Positions 33,229 through 42,169 of a stretch of 64,000 nucleotides of DNA are shown here, in pieces. Each line of letters starts with the position of its first letter. The first letter of the stretch is position 1. The translations under genes and the position numbers were made by a program. The notes beneath the pieces were generated by a model, which was not told where the DNA came from, did no database searches, and saw only the letters and a list, made by a program, of their open reading frames with translations. This DNA is from CAWALV01 sp963782965 (lineage in GTDB: Bacteria > Actinomycetota > Actinomycetes > Acidothermales > Acidothermaceae). The stretch spans positions 558,001 through 622,000 of the forward strand of contig CAWALV010000002.1 in the NCBI GenBank assembly GCA_963782965.1, read 5' to 3'.

Positions 33229-33248
33229 TTGCCGAATCGGTTGCCGAA
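33229..33248. promoter_or_regulatory. Direct repeats TTGCCGAA with 12-bp period upstream of a response regulator
   Basis: TTGCCGAA occurs at 33229-33236 and 33241-33248, and CCGATT-N6-AATCGG (33223-33240) overlaps the first copy. They lie 76-101 bp upstream of the OmpR-type regulator. Direct repeats about one helical turn apart are the usual binding sites of this family, so this is a candidate autoregulatory site. Confidence 0.4.
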
Positions 33249-33323
33249 CTCGTATTCATTTCCCACGATGTCTTCATGGCGTTCTCCCTGCCGGGAGGGT
33301 GCCATTTGGGGAGGGGCTGGGGG

Positions 33324-33992
33324 ATGGCGAGGATTCTGGTCGTCGACGACGAGCCGGAGATCGTGCGGTTCGTCGAGCGGGCACTGCGTGGGAGCGGCTA
33401 CGACGTCGCTACCGCGAGCGATGGTTTGACCGCTCTGCGGCTGGCGTGCGCCGATCCCGCGCCCGACCTCGTCGTGCTCGATCTCCTGCTGCCCGGTCTC
33501 GACGGCCGGGCAGCTCTCGCTGCGATGCTCACGCACAACCCGAACCTGCGCATCATCGTGTTGTCGGCCGTCGGCGACGTGCGGTCACGCGTCGGCTGTC
33601 TGGAAGCGGGTGCCGTCGACTACCTGGCGAAACCCTTCGCCGTGGCCGAGTTGCTGGTTCGCGTGCGATCGAGGTTGCGCGACCGGCCGACCGAGGCCGA
33701 CAGCGCGATGCTTCGCGTCGGCGACGTCCGGCTCGACCTTCGCAGCCGCCACGTCTTCGTGAAGGGCCGCCAGATCGCGTTGTCGGAACGGGAGTTTCTC
33801 GTCACCCAGCACCTGATGCGCAAGGCCGGCCAGGTCTGCACGCGGGAGGAGCTGCTTTCCGACATCTGGGGTTATTCTCACGACCCGGGTAGCAACGTCG
33901 TCGACGTGTACGTCGCGCGGGTCCGCGCGAAGCTTCGTGGCGATGTCATCGCGACAGTGCGCAATGTCGGTTACAGCTTCGCCACGGCCTGA
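33324..33992 (+). CDS. OmpR-family response regulator next to the copper-oxidase operon
   Basis: A 222-aa protein. The receiver begins MARILVVDDEPEIVRFVERAL, with phospho-acceptor Asp53 (VLDLLLPGLDG) and DYLAKPFAVAELLVRVRSRL. The winged helix has LSEREFLVTQHLMRKAG, SNVVDVYVARVRAKL and VRNVGYSFATA. The ATG at 33324 follows a G-rich binding site; a longer in-frame ATG at 33276 does not fit the family start. Position right after the copper operon makes it a candidate copper- or redox-responsive regulator of that operon. It overlaps the kinase gene. Confidence 0.92.
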   Translation: MARILVVDDEPEIVRFVERALRGSGYDVATASDGLTALRLACADPAPDLVVLDLLLPGLDGRAALAAMLTHNPNLRIIVLSAVGDVRSRVGCLEAGAVDYLAKPFAVAELLVRVRSRLRDRPTEADSAMLRVGDVRLDLRSRHVFVKGRQIALSEREFLVTQHLMRKAGQVCTREELLSDIWGYSHDPGSNVVDVYVARVRAKLRGDVIATVRNVGYSFATA

Positions 33993-35103
33993 GGTCGCCC
34001 GCCGGGTCGGCGGCATCGAGCTCGACTGGTCCGGCATCGGCTGGGTCGACGCCGCCTGGGCGGCGTTCGCGATGGGCAACCTCTTCGCGATGTGGATGCT
34101 GCCGGGCTCGGAGACGATCCCGTTCCACTTCATCTACGTCAGCATGACGGTCGTCTACGGTTTCCGGCTGTGGCCGCTGCGCGCCACGCTGGTTCTGCTC
34201 GGTGTGGTCACGGTCGTGACCGGAGGCGTTCTCGTCGTCCGCTACGCCCAGGGCGTCCTGGCGCTCGACGAGCTGGCAGAGATCCCGCTGATGCCGCTCA
34301 TCTTCGCCGGTCAGGTGTGGCATGCCGCGCGACGGATGGCGGCGCAGCGTCAGGTCGAAGTGCTGGCACGTCATGAGCGGGCCATGCTCGAGCGCCAGCG
34401 TGAGTTCCTGCGCGACGTGTCGCACGCGGTGCGCACGCCCCTTACCATCGCGCGTGGTCACCTTGAGCTGATCAAGGCCGAGGCGGTGTCGCCGGCGGTC
34501 GCCGAGGACGCCGATGTCGTGACCCACCAGCTCGACCGCCTCGGCAAGCTGGCCGGCAGCCTGCTCACCATCGAGCAGCTGGAGCGGGCAGACGCGCTCC
34601 AGATCGCCGACGTCGACGTGGCCTCGTTCGTCCGTAAGGTCGGCGATCGGTGGGCCGTGAGCGTGCCGCGCCGATGGGTCGTCGACGTGGGGCCCAGCGG
34701 CCAGGCTCAGCTGGACGTCGAGCGGCTCGAGGTCGCACTCGACGCGCTGATAGAGAACGCCGTGAAGTTCACCGATCCGACCGACTTGATAGCTCTGCGG
34801 ACCTCCGCCGTACCCGACGCGTGCACGATCGAGGTCTTCGACTCCGGCCACGGCATCGACGACGCCGACCTCCCGCACGTCTTCGACCGCTTCTGGAAGC
34901 GGTCGACGCCGGGGATGCCCGCCGGACACGGCCTGGGGCTTTCCGTCGTCCGGGCCATCGTGGAGGCGCACGGCGGCACCATCGTGGCGAAGCACCGCCC
35001 TGGCGGCGGCGCTGTCTTCGTGTTGCGGTTGCCGCGCGAGCCGGCGCCGGTTGAGGAGAAGCCGCAACCTTTCCGGACGGCGGTCGGGACGACACTCGGC
35101 TAG
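33964..35103 (+). CDS. Sensor histidine kinase next to the copper-oxidase operon
   Basis: About 379 aa. An N-terminal membrane region has about four short hydrophobic segments (WVDAAWAAFAMGNLFAMWML, FIYVSMTVVYGFRLWPL, ATLVLLGVVTVVTGGVLVV) with very little extracytosolic sequence. The H-box reads SHAVRTPLTIARGHLELI with His154 and has Ala-Val in place of the usual Glu-Leu. The ATPase domain has LIENAVKFTDPTD, FDSGHGIDDADLPHVFDRFW and GHGLGLSVVRAIVEAHGG. The start is uncertain: ATG codons at 33937, 33943 and 33964 all overlap the regulator. Pairs with the preceding regulator. It overlaps the convergent SMR gene by four bases. Confidence 0.88.
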   Translation: MSVTASPRPEVARRVGGIELDWSGIGWVDAAWAAFAMGNLFAMWMLPGSETIPFHFIYVSMTVVYGFRLWPLRATLVLLGVVTVVTGGVLVVRYAQGVLALDELAEIPLMPLIFAGQVWHAARRMAAQRQVEVLARHERAMLERQREFLRDVSHAVRTPLTIARGHLELIKAEAVSPAVAEDADVVTHQLDRLGKLAGSLLTIEQLERADALQIADVDVASFVRKVGDRWAVSVPRRWVVDVGPSGQAQLDVERLEVALDALIENAVKFTDPTDLIALRTSAVPDACTIEVFDSGHGIDDADLPHVFDRFWKRSTPGMPAGHGLGLSVVRAIVEAHGGTIVAKHRPGGGAVFVLRLPREPAPVEEKPQPFRTAVGTTLG

Positions 35104-35423
35104 GGCGTCACGCCCGACAGGTTGAGCCCGACAACCCCTGCGAGGATCAGCCCGATCGACACGAGTTTCGCCGTCGAGACGGTCTCGCCGAGCAGCCACA
35201 TGCCGACCACGGCGGTTCCCGCCGCGCCGAGACCGGTCCACACCGCGTAGGCCGGGCCGACCTCGAGCTTCTTCAAGGCGACCGTGAGCAGTCCGAAGCT
35301 GACGAGCGCGCACGCAGCGAATCCGACTGTCGGCCACAAGCGGCTGATGCCGTGGCTTTGCTTCAGCAATACGGCGAAGCCCGTTTCGAAAAGCCCGGCG
35401 ATACAGATCAACGCCCAGGCCAT
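35100..35423 (-). CDS. Small multidrug resistance transporter (SugE/Gdx type)
   Basis: A 107-aa four-helix SMR protein. The membrane Glu is in AGLFETGFAVLLKQSHG, and the family motifs GPAYAVWTGLGAAGTAVVGM and ILAGVVGLNLSG are present. The Gdx/SugE branch exports guanidinium and some quaternary ammonium compounds; the AGLFE start and KQSHG fit this branch better than EmrE. It is last in the minus-strand operon, 18 bp after the CtpE-like ATPase stop, with an AAAGGAGG site. No guanidine riboswitch can fit in that gap. Confidence 0.85.
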   Translation of the reverse strand: MAWALICIAGLFETGFAVLLKQSHGISRLWPTVGFAACALVSFGLLTVALKKLEVGPAYAVWTGLGAAGTAVVGMWLLGETVSTAKLVSIGLILAGVVGLNLSGVTP

Positions 35424-35441
35424 GGCTGCCTCCTTTCTTCG

Positions 35442-37949
35442 CTACCGGCCTCGAGCCGAGCGGCGCGCTGCCCATCGTTGCTGTGCCGTGGTTGTCACTT
35501 CCCGGATCGAGCCGGCGGCCAGCCAGCCGCCTTCGAGCGCGAGGCCCGCCAGACCCGCGACACCCACACCGGCCAGCCACAAGACCGGGCGCGGCAGCTC
35601 GAGAGCGAAGAACGTGCGGCTCGTCGGGACGGCGAGGGCCAGCACGAGGAGCCCGACCATGGAAGCGATGAGCCACTGCCGCGGTCTGGTGACCGGTCGC
35701 GCGAGGATCGAAAGCACCCAAAGCGCTACGCCGGCGAGCACCAGCGTTGCGACGGTCCGCGCTGATTCCAGGCTCGTGTTCGGTTCTGACCGGGCCAGCG
35801 AGTACGCGCCGAAGGTCGCGGCGGCCGCGACCAGGCCGGCGGGCACGGCGAAACGGAGCACGCGGTTCGTGAATCCGTGCTGTGCTCGCCGCGCGTTCGG
35901 CGCGAGCGCGAGGAAGAAGCCGGGAATGCCGATCGTCAGTGCGCTGACCAACGTGAGATGGCGCGGAAGGAACGGGAACGGCAGCCGTGCGACGCCCACG
36001 CTCAAGGCCAGGACCGTTGCGTACACGGTCTTGGTGAGGAAGAGGTTCGCCACCCGTTCGACGTTGGCGATGACGCGGCGCCCCTCGCCGACCACGGTGG
36101 GTATCGCACTGAACCCGTCGTCCAGCAGGACCAGCTGTGCAACACCGCGAGCGGCCGCCGTGCCCGAACCCATGGCGATGCCGAGGTCGGCGTCCTTCAG
36201 CGCGAGGACGTCGTTCACGCCGTCGCCGGTCATCGCGACCGTGTGGCCGGTTGCCTGCAGCGCCTTCACCATGGCGCGCTTTTGGTGGGGCGTGACACGC
36301 CCGAAGATGTCGGACTCGCCGACCGCCCGGCGCAGTTCGGCGGAATCTTCGGGAGGAAGATCACGGGCATCGACCGGCCGCCCGCCTGCTTCGAGGCCGA
36401 GTGCCGCAGCAATCGCACCGACCGTCTGCGGGTGGTCACCGGAAATGACCTTGACCCGCACGCCTTCTGAGGTGAGGAACTTCAGCGTCTGCGCGGCGTC
36501 GGGTCGCAGCTCGTCGGTCAAGACGACCAGCGCAGCGGGCTGAACGCCGCCGGCGTCGAGCAGATCGCCTTCGGGCAGCCGCGCGGCACGCGCGAGGAGC
36601 AGAACGCGGTGACCTGCTTGGACGGCGGCCGTCATGCGCGCTTGGGCATACTCGCGGTCGCTGCTTCGGGCGTGCATGAGCAGCACTTCGGGCGCACCGA
36701 GCAACCACGTGCCGTGGCCGTCGAAGTCGGTACCCGAATACTTGCGGGCAGAAGAAAAGGCGAGCCGGCGATGTGGCGTCCACGCCGGCGTCACTTCCGC
36801 GAGCGCGGCACGTACCGCTGCAGCTGTCGCGTTGGGGCTGTCGTCTGCCGCGGCTAAGGCCGCGAGCGCGGCTCGCACGTCGGACTCTGCACGTTCGGCG
36901 TCGGCGTAGTCGCCGAGCGGTTCGATCGACGACAGCGAAAGCCGCCCGGTCGTGAGTGTGCCGGTCTTGTCTATGCACAAGACGTCGACCCGCGCCAGGC
37001 CTTCGAGCGCAGGGAGTTCTTGGACGACGACCCGGTGATGCGCGAGTCTGATGACGCCCACCGCGAACGCGATGCTGGTCAGGAGCACCAGGCCCTCGGG
37101 CACCATCGTGACAGTGCCGGCAATCGATCCACGGACGGCGTCCGACACGTTGTGATTGTGGGTGAGTTGACTCCACACGAGCAGTGCCGCGACCGGAAGA
37201 AGCACCCAGGTGATCACCCGCAGGATGGTGTTGATCCCGTCTCGTAGTTCGGAGCGGACGACGGTGAAACGGCGGGCCTCGGCGGCCAGCTTCGCGCCGT
37301 AGGCCTGCGCACCGACGCTGGTGGCGCGCATCCGACCACTTCCCGCCACGACGAAGCTGCCTGAGAGCATGGCGGCGCCGGCAGCCTTGACGACCGGCTC
37401 CGATTCGCCGGTCAGCAGCGATTCGTCGACCTCGAGTCCCTGCGTCGACGCAACGATGCCGTCGACGACGACCTGCTCGCCGGGTCGCAGCTCGATGATG
37501 TCGTCGACGACGACATCGCTCGCGGCGATGGAGGCGGAGACACCGTCTCGCACCACCCAGGCATGCGGCGCGGTGACGACGGCGAGCTTGTCGAGGGTGC
37601 GCTTCGCTCGCCATTCCTGCACGATGCCGATGCCGGTGTTGAAGACCAGGATCAGCCCGAACATGCCGTCCTGGATCGGGCCTACGACGAGGATCACCGC
37701 GAACATCGCACCGAGCAACCCGTTGAAGCGGGTGAACACGTTGGCTTTGACGATCTCGCCGACTGTGCGGCTCGGTGTCGTCGCGCCGACGTTGCGCAGC
37801 CCAGCCGCGCTTCGTTCCTGGACTTGCGCAGCGGTGAGACCGGTCAGCGGCGATGCGCCCCGCAGAACCACCGTGTCGGCAGCGTCATCCTCGCCCGGCC
37901 GGGCACTTCCCATCGGCGGGGTCAGCGGGACGGATCGAGGGGTCGTCAC
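35442..37949 (-). CDS. P-type cation ATPase, CtpE-like
   Basis: An 835-aa P-type ATPase. Actuator TGES (LLTGESEPVVKAAG), transmembrane VPEGLVLLTSIAFAVGVIRL, phosphorylation site CIDKTGTLTTG, and hinge MTGDGVNDVLALKDADLGIAMGSG are all intact. The layout, with HHRVVVQELPALEGLARVDV before the DKTGT and C-terminal PNARRAQ, matches mycobacterial CtpE, reported as a calcium-uptake ATPase. The GTG start overlaps the stop of the upstream ATPase gene (GTGA); a longer frame upstream is only overlap. Position second among two ATPases in a universal stress protein-led operon. Ion specificity is inferred from homology. Confidence 0.88.
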   Translation of the reverse strand: MTTPRSVPLTPPMGSARPGEDDAADTVVLRGASPLTGLTAAQVQERSAAGLRNVGATTPSRTVGEIVKANVFTRFNGLLGAMFAVILVVGPIQDGMFGLILVFNTGIGIVQEWRAKRTLDKLAVVTAPHAWVVRDGVSASIAASDVVVDDIIELRPGEQVVVDGIVASTQGLEVDESLLTGESEPVVKAAGAAMLSGSFVVAGSGRMRATSVGAQAYGAKLAAEARRFTVVRSELRDGINTILRVITWVLLPVAALLVWSQLTHNHNVSDAVRGSIAGTVTMVPEGLVLLTSIAFAVGVIRLAHHRVVVQELPALEGLARVDVLCIDKTGTLTTGRLSLSSIEPLGDYADAERAESDVRAALAALAAADDSPNATAAAVRAALAEVTPAWTPHRRLAFSSARKYSGTDFDGHGTWLLGAPEVLLMHARSSDREYAQARMTAAVQAGHRVLLLARAARLPEGDLLDAGGVQPAALVVLTDELRPDAAQTLKFLTSEGVRVKVISGDHPQTVGAIAAALGLEAGGRPVDARDLPPEDSAELRRAVGESDIFGRVTPHQKRAMVKALQATGHTVAMTGDGVNDVLALKDADLGIAMGSGTAAARGVAQLVLLDDGFSAIPTVVGEGRRVIANVERVANLFLTKTVYATVLALSVGVARLPFPFLPRHLTLVSALTIGIPGFFLALAPNARRAQHGFTNRVLRFAVPAGLVAAAATFGAYSLARSEPNTSLESARTVATLVLAGVALWVLSILARPVTRPRQWLIASMVGLLVLALAVPTSRTFFALELPRPVLWLAGVGVAGLAGLALEGGWLAAGSIREVTTTAQQRWAARRSARGR

Positions 37950-40585
37950 CCTTCTGATCCAAGCCCAAGACGGGAGCTGTCGACCAGGGGCGAAGGCCTC
38001 CCGGTTCCGGCCCCGCGGAAAAAGGTGAGATCGGCCCGCACCGCGAACCACCCCACGAGGCCCAGTACCGCCGCCAGCGCCGCTTGATGCCACGGCAGCG
38101 CGACGGTGTCGAGCACGTCACGCAGCGGTGCGAGATACAGCCCGGCCAACACCAGCGCGAACGAGCCGACTGCCGCGAGTGGCAGGTAGGGGTTCTGCCA
38201 GCTACGGGGCTTCGCTCGCAACCCCAGCGCGACGCCGAGTTGAAGCGTCGTCAATGTCACGAACATCATGCTCTGCCACGCCTGCCCGTGATGGTGTCCC
38301 CACCAGCCGACGGCAAGGGTCGTCGCGGCGATCACGACTGAAATCCGCAACACGCGCGACCACAGTCCGTCGCCGATCACGCTCTCGTTCGGCGGCCTCG
38401 GCGTTCGCGTCATCACGCCCGGCTCGACCGGCTCTGCGCCGATCGCCACACCGGTGAGGCCGTGCGTCACGAAGTTGATCCACAGGATCTGCGCTGCGAG
38501 TAGTGGAACGGTGAGTCCGACGAACGGCCCCACGAGCATGACAGCGATCTCGGCCGCGCCGCCGCTGAGGCCGTAGGTGAGAAACCTGCGCACGTTGGCG
38601 TAGATGCGACGTCCTTCTTCCACGGCCGCGACGACCGTGCCCAGTTCGTCGTCCGCGAGAATCAGGTCTGCGGCCTGCCGGGCCACCTCGGTGCCGCGGT
38701 GGCCCATCGCTACGCCGATGTCCGAACGGCGCAGCGCCGGGCCGTCGTTCACGCCGTCACCGACCATCGCGACGATCTGGCCGCTCGCTCGCAACTCCTG
38801 CACGATGTCGAGCTTGCGCTCAGGGGTCACCCGTGCGTAGACGTTCTCGGTCGCAATGCCCACCCGTTCGGCGACGGCTCTCGCGGTGGCCGGGTGGTCG
38901 CCGGTGATGAGGACCGGCGAGATTCCGGCCGCGAGGCATGCGGAGATCGTCGCCGCTGCAGCGGGTTTCGGCGGATCGGCGATGCCTACGAGGCCCAGCA
39001 GCCGAAGGTCGTGTTCAACGCTTTCGAGCTGTGCGTCCAGAGGCAGCCGCTCACGCAACACCTTCGCCGCAACGGCGAGCACGCGATAGCCGGCCTCGGC
39101 AAGTACGGTCGCTTCGGCACTCGCCCTCTTGATCAGGGTGCCGCCACCGTCGAGCGGTTCGGTGCACCTGGCGAGCACCGTTTCGGGGGCGCCCTTGCTG
39201 TAGAGCACGAGTGAGCCGTCGGGTTCGCGGTGCAACGTCGACATGCATTGGCGGGTGCTGTCGAAGGGGACCTCGCCCTCGCGAGGACGTGCATGCACCA
39301 GTGCGGCATGGTCGAGCCCAAGATCGCGGCCGGCCAGGAGCAGTGCCACCTCGGTCGGATCACCGAGGCCCGCCGGGCCGCCGTCGCCCGACCCGCCGGC
39401 GGTCGCGGGCGCGCCGGCGAGGTGCGCGTCGTTGCACAGCAGCGCAGCGGTGAAGAGGTCGCGCAGCGCGAGCCGCTCGACCGGCGTCACGAGTGCGGCC
39501 TGCTCGCCGGTGTCGCCGCTTCGCATCACGTGCATGCCGAGCGGGGTCCAGGCGCGTTCGGCCTGCATGCGGCCGGTCGTCAGCGTGCCCGTCTTGTCGG
39601 TGGCGAGCACGGTGATCGAGCCGAGTGTCTCGACGGCGGGTAGCCGGCGGACGATCGCGCGGCGGCGTGCCATCGCCCGGGCACCGAGCGCCAGGCTCAG
39701 CGTGATGACGGCCGGCAACGACTCCGGAACGGCCGCCACCACCAGGCTGATCGCCGTGACGACCATGCGTTCGAGCGGCTCGCCGCGGAAGAGCCCGAGA
39801 GCGAGGACGACGGCGCACAGGACGACGACGACGCCTGCGAGCACGCGCCCGAGCCGGGCCAGCCGTCGCTGAAGCGGCGTCGCCTGCACGCCGGTGTCGA
39901 GGAGCGCGGCGATCCTGCCGAGTGCACTGCGGGCACCCGTTGCCGTGACCACGGCTACGGCACGGCCCTTGACGACTACGGTGCCGGCAGACAGTTCGTG
40001 GTGACCGTCCATGGGCGCCTTGCCGACGGGCACCGACTCGCCGGTCAGCGCCGCTTCGTCGACGAGTAACGCCGAAGCCTCGACCACCGCGGCGTCAGCG
40101 GGCACGACGTCGCCTTCACCGAGCAACACCACGTCGCCGGGCACGAGCTCAGCGGTCGGCACTTCGACCTGGTGGCCGTCGCGCCGCACCCGGGCGGAGG
40201 GTGCCGACAGTTGTGAGAGCGCCGTGATGGCGCGGTCGGCTCGCACCTCCTGAATGACACCCACCGCCGAGTTCATGACCACGACGAACGTGATGACGGC
40301 GGCGTCGGTGAGGTCGCCCGTGGCCGCCGTGAGCAGCGCTGCCGCGATGAGCACGATGATCAGCGGGTCACGCAATTGACCCGCGATGCTCGCCCACACC
40401 GACAGCCGGCGCCGCTGCACGACCTGATTCGGTCCGGCGGCGGCGAGCCGCCGAGCGGCCTCCGCCGACGACAGGCCACGCGCGAGCTGGTCGCCGGAGT
40501 CAGCGTGCTCCGCCGGTGGCGAAGCGATGTCGGCGTTCAGTGCGCATGCTCCGCGACGAGTGCGTGCGCGATGGTGTCGGCCCAC
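37946..40585 (-). CDS. P2-type cation ATPase, CtpF-like
   Basis: About 879 aa. Cation ATPase N-terminus (ARGLSSAEAARRLAAAGPNQ), actuator LTGESVPVGKA, phosphorylation site ATDKTGTLTTG, and VGDGVNDGPALRRSDIGVAMG. The fourth helix has VPESLPAVITLSLALGARAM (PEGLP in most calcium pumps). The sixth-helix motif, normally NLVTDG, reads NFVTHG, so the Asp that binds Ca2+ in SERCA-type pumps is His. Mycobacterial CtpF belongs to the dormancy regulon beside a universal stress protein, the same context as here. The start is uncertain: ATG 40585 overlaps the flavodoxin gene by 49 bp, and a CTG at 40540 in the sequence CTGA would give a 4-bp-type overlap. Confidence 0.87.
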   Translation of the reverse strand: MGRHHRARTRRGACALNADIASPPAEHADSGDQLARGLSSAEAARRLAAAGPNQVVQRRRLSVWASIAGQLRDPLIIVLIAAALLTAATGDLTDAAVITFVVVMNSAVGVIQEVRADRAITALSQLSAPSARVRRDGHQVEVPTAELVPGDVVLLGEGDVVPADAAVVEASALLVDEAALTGESVPVGKAPMDGHHELSAGTVVVKGRAVAVVTATGARSALGRIAALLDTGVQATPLQRRLARLGRVLAGVVVVLCAVVLALGLFRGEPLERMVVTAISLVVAAVPESLPAVITLSLALGARAMARRRAIVRRLPAVETLGSITVLATDKTGTLTTGRMQAERAWTPLGMHVMRSGDTGEQAALVTPVERLALRDLFTAALLCNDAHLAGAPATAGGSGDGGPAGLGDPTEVALLLAGRDLGLDHAALVHARPREGEVPFDSTRQCMSTLHREPDGSLVLYSKGAPETVLARCTEPLDGGGTLIKRASAEATVLAEAGYRVLAVAAKVLRERLPLDAQLESVEHDLRLLGLVGIADPPKPAAAATISACLAAGISPVLITGDHPATARAVAERVGIATENVYARVTPERKLDIVQELRASGQIVAMVGDGVNDGPALRRSDIGVAMGHRGTEVARQAADLILADDELGTVVAAVEEGRRIYANVRRFLTYGLSGGAAEIAVMLVGPFVGLTVPLLAAQILWINFVTHGLTGVAIGAEPVEPGVMTRTPRPPNESVIGDGLWSRVLRISVVIAATTLAVGWWGHHHGQAWQSMMFVTLTTLQLGVALGLRAKPRSWQNPYLPLAAVGSFALVLAGLYLAPLRDVLDTVALPWHQAALAAVLGLVGWFAVRADLTFFRGAGTGRPSPLVDSSRLGLGSEG

Positions 40586-41055
40586 TCAAAGACGGCGTTG
40601 AAGTCACGGAAGTCTCCGTACGGTGCCCGCACGGCGCGGGCGATGCTTCGCTCGCCGAACGTCAGCTCTTCCTTCTCGAGGCGCCCGGCGAATACCCGGT
40701 GCTCCCGCGCGCTGACCAGTCTGGCCATCTCCGCGACGGCCGGTGGGTCGCCAGCGGGCACCGGCGGGTTGCCGAGCGGGCCACTGGAGAACAGCCACAG
40801 CGGGATGGTCGCGAGGTGTGCGGCGTTGGCGGTGACGAAATCACGTGCTGCCGGAAGCCACTTACCCATGTACAGGGCACTACCGACTATCGCAGCGTCG
40901 TAGCCTTCGACGTCGATGTGCTCGTGCGCCTCCCTTACGTCGACCTCCACTCCGTGATCGTCCTTCGTCCACGACGTCTTCAGCCGCTCCGCCAGCCGAG
41001 CCCCGATGTCCTTGGTGGCGTGATGCCGGCTGGCGACGCAGATCAAGATCTTCAT
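40537..41055 (-). CDS. Flavodoxin-domain protein (HemG-like)
   Basis: A 172-aa flavodoxin fold. MKILICVASRHHATKDIGARLAERL is the FMN phosphate-binding start, and AIVGSALYMGKWLPAARDFV resembles the HemG/flavodoxin-like family conserved loop. The segment LFSSGPLGNPP follows. HemG oxidises protoporphyrinogen using menaquinone, but many actinobacterial relatives next to stress genes have no assigned function. It sits between the universal stress protein (20 bp upstream) and the CtpF-like pump, so a role under low oxygen or redox stress is inferred from context. Confidence 0.8.
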   Translation of the reverse strand: MKILICVASRHHATKDIGARLAERLKTSWTKDDHGVEVDVREAHEHIDVEGYDAAIVGSALYMGKWLPAARDFVTANAAHLATIPLWLFSSGPLGNPPVPAGDPPAVAEMARLVSAREHRVFAGRLEKEELTFGERSIARAVRAPYGDFRDFNAVFEWADTIAHALVAEHAH

Positions 41056-41075
41056 CTTCGACCTTCATTCCCGAG

Positions 41076-41993
41076 TCACTCGTTGACAGCGGCGACCGCA
41101 CGGCTGAGTTCGGTCGCCTCGCGCAGCGCCGGTCGTTCGCGGTATACGACGACCGGGCAATGTGCGTGGTGAACGACCGCTTGCGCGATCGAACCGATCG
41201 CCATGCCGGCGAAACCGCCACTTCCGTGCGATCCGATGACAAGCAACTGCGCTGTCCGTGACGCAGCGAGCAGTGCTTCGGCCGGGTGCGTCGTCGGCAA
41301 GCTGGTCGTCACGCTGATCTGCGGGTACTTCTGCGACAAGCTCGCCACGAGATCTTCGATATGTCGGCTGACCTGTTGATCGTGGTCGGTGCCCACGCGT
41401 AGCGCGGTGCCAGCCGTCTCGCACTCCTCGTCGACCGCGGATATGACGACGAGTGGTGCGTGCCTCGTAGCTGCTGCCTCGAAGGCGGCGGCCATGACGG
41501 GTGACGACGCTTCCGAGCCGTCGATCCCGACGGTCACCGGGCCGGACCTGTGCAGCGACCCACGCACGATCACCACCGGGCAGGTGGCGTGTGCGACGAC
41601 GTGTGTTCCCACCGAGCCGAGCAGGAGCCCGGTGAAACCGCCGAGACCGCGCGAGCCGATGACGACCATGCTCGCGGCCCGGGAAGCGTCGAGCAGGGCG
41701 ACCGCAGCGTTACCTCGCATGAGGTGGCCGCTGACCCGGACGCCGGGCTGGTCGTTGTGGATCGTCGAAAGTGCCCGCGCCAGGACTTCCTCGCCGTGCG
41801 ATTGGTGGGCTGCAGGCAGGCGACCGACCGTGAAATCGTCGACGTGGGCGTGGGGCATCGGATGCCAGGCGTGGACGACGTCCAAAGGCACCTGGCGACG
41901 GTGCGCTTCTTCGGCGGCCCACGTGACGGCAGCCCGACCGCCCACGGAGTCGTCAGCACCGACGACGATGGCCTGGCCGTCTGCTCCGAACAT
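41076..41993 (-). CDS. Tandem universal stress protein (two Usp domains)
   Basis: A 305-aa protein with two Usp domains. Each has the ATP-binding glycine motif: VIGSRGLGGFTGLLLGSVGT and VIGSHGSGGFAGMAIGSIA, both followed by a CPVVxV strand. The double-domain layout matches mycobacterial dormancy-regulon proteins such as Rv1996 and Rv2623, which bind ATP and help control growth arrest. It leads the operon with flavodoxin, CtpF-like and CtpE-like ATPases and SMR. A DosR-like sequence lies 55-67 bp before its start. Confidence 0.92.
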   Translation of the reverse strand: MFGADGQAIVVGADDSVGGRAAVTWAAEEAHRRQVPLDVVHAWHPMPHAHVDDFTVGRLPAAHQSHGEEVLARALSTIHNDQPGVRVSGHLMRGNAAVALLDASRAASMVVIGSRGLGGFTGLLLGSVGTHVVAHATCPVVIVRGSLHRSGPVTVGIDGSEASSPVMAAAFEAAATRHAPLVVISAVDEECETAGTALRVGTDHDQQVSRHIEDLVASLSQKYPQISVTTSLPTTHPAEALLAASRTAQLLVIGSHGSGGFAGMAIGSIAQAVVHHAHCPVVVYRERPALREATELSRAVAAVNE

Positions 41994-42047
41994 GTCCTGC
42001 GCCCCTCCGATCAGCTCCGTGTGTGCGCGGCGTGCGCCGCTCGAGCC

Positions 42048-42060
42048 CGGCTAAGGGTCC
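42048..42060 (-). promoter_or_regulatory. DosR-like box upstream of the universal stress protein operon
   Basis: Read toward the gene, the site is GGACCCTTAGCCG. It aligns with three better sites at 42793, 42905 and 45441 and with the mycobacterial DosR core GGGACTTTNGGCCC at about 8 of 13 defined positions when one flanking base is included. Its spacing to the start (55-67 bp) is like that of the other copies. It is the weakest of the four. Confidence 0.35.
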
Positions 42061-42169
42061 TGTTGGCAGGAAACGCTGCGGCGACGGTAGGCAGCCACGG
42101 CACAAAGTCCCGACGGCGGTAGGCCACGGTCATCGGCGGCCGAGCGTCACGCCCGGTGGCGGCGCCGAA

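Noticed and set aside
40538..40540. CTG start for the CtpF-like ATPase
   Set aside because: Attractive because of the 4-bp overlap, but CTG starts are rare; kept only as an alternative to ATG 40585.
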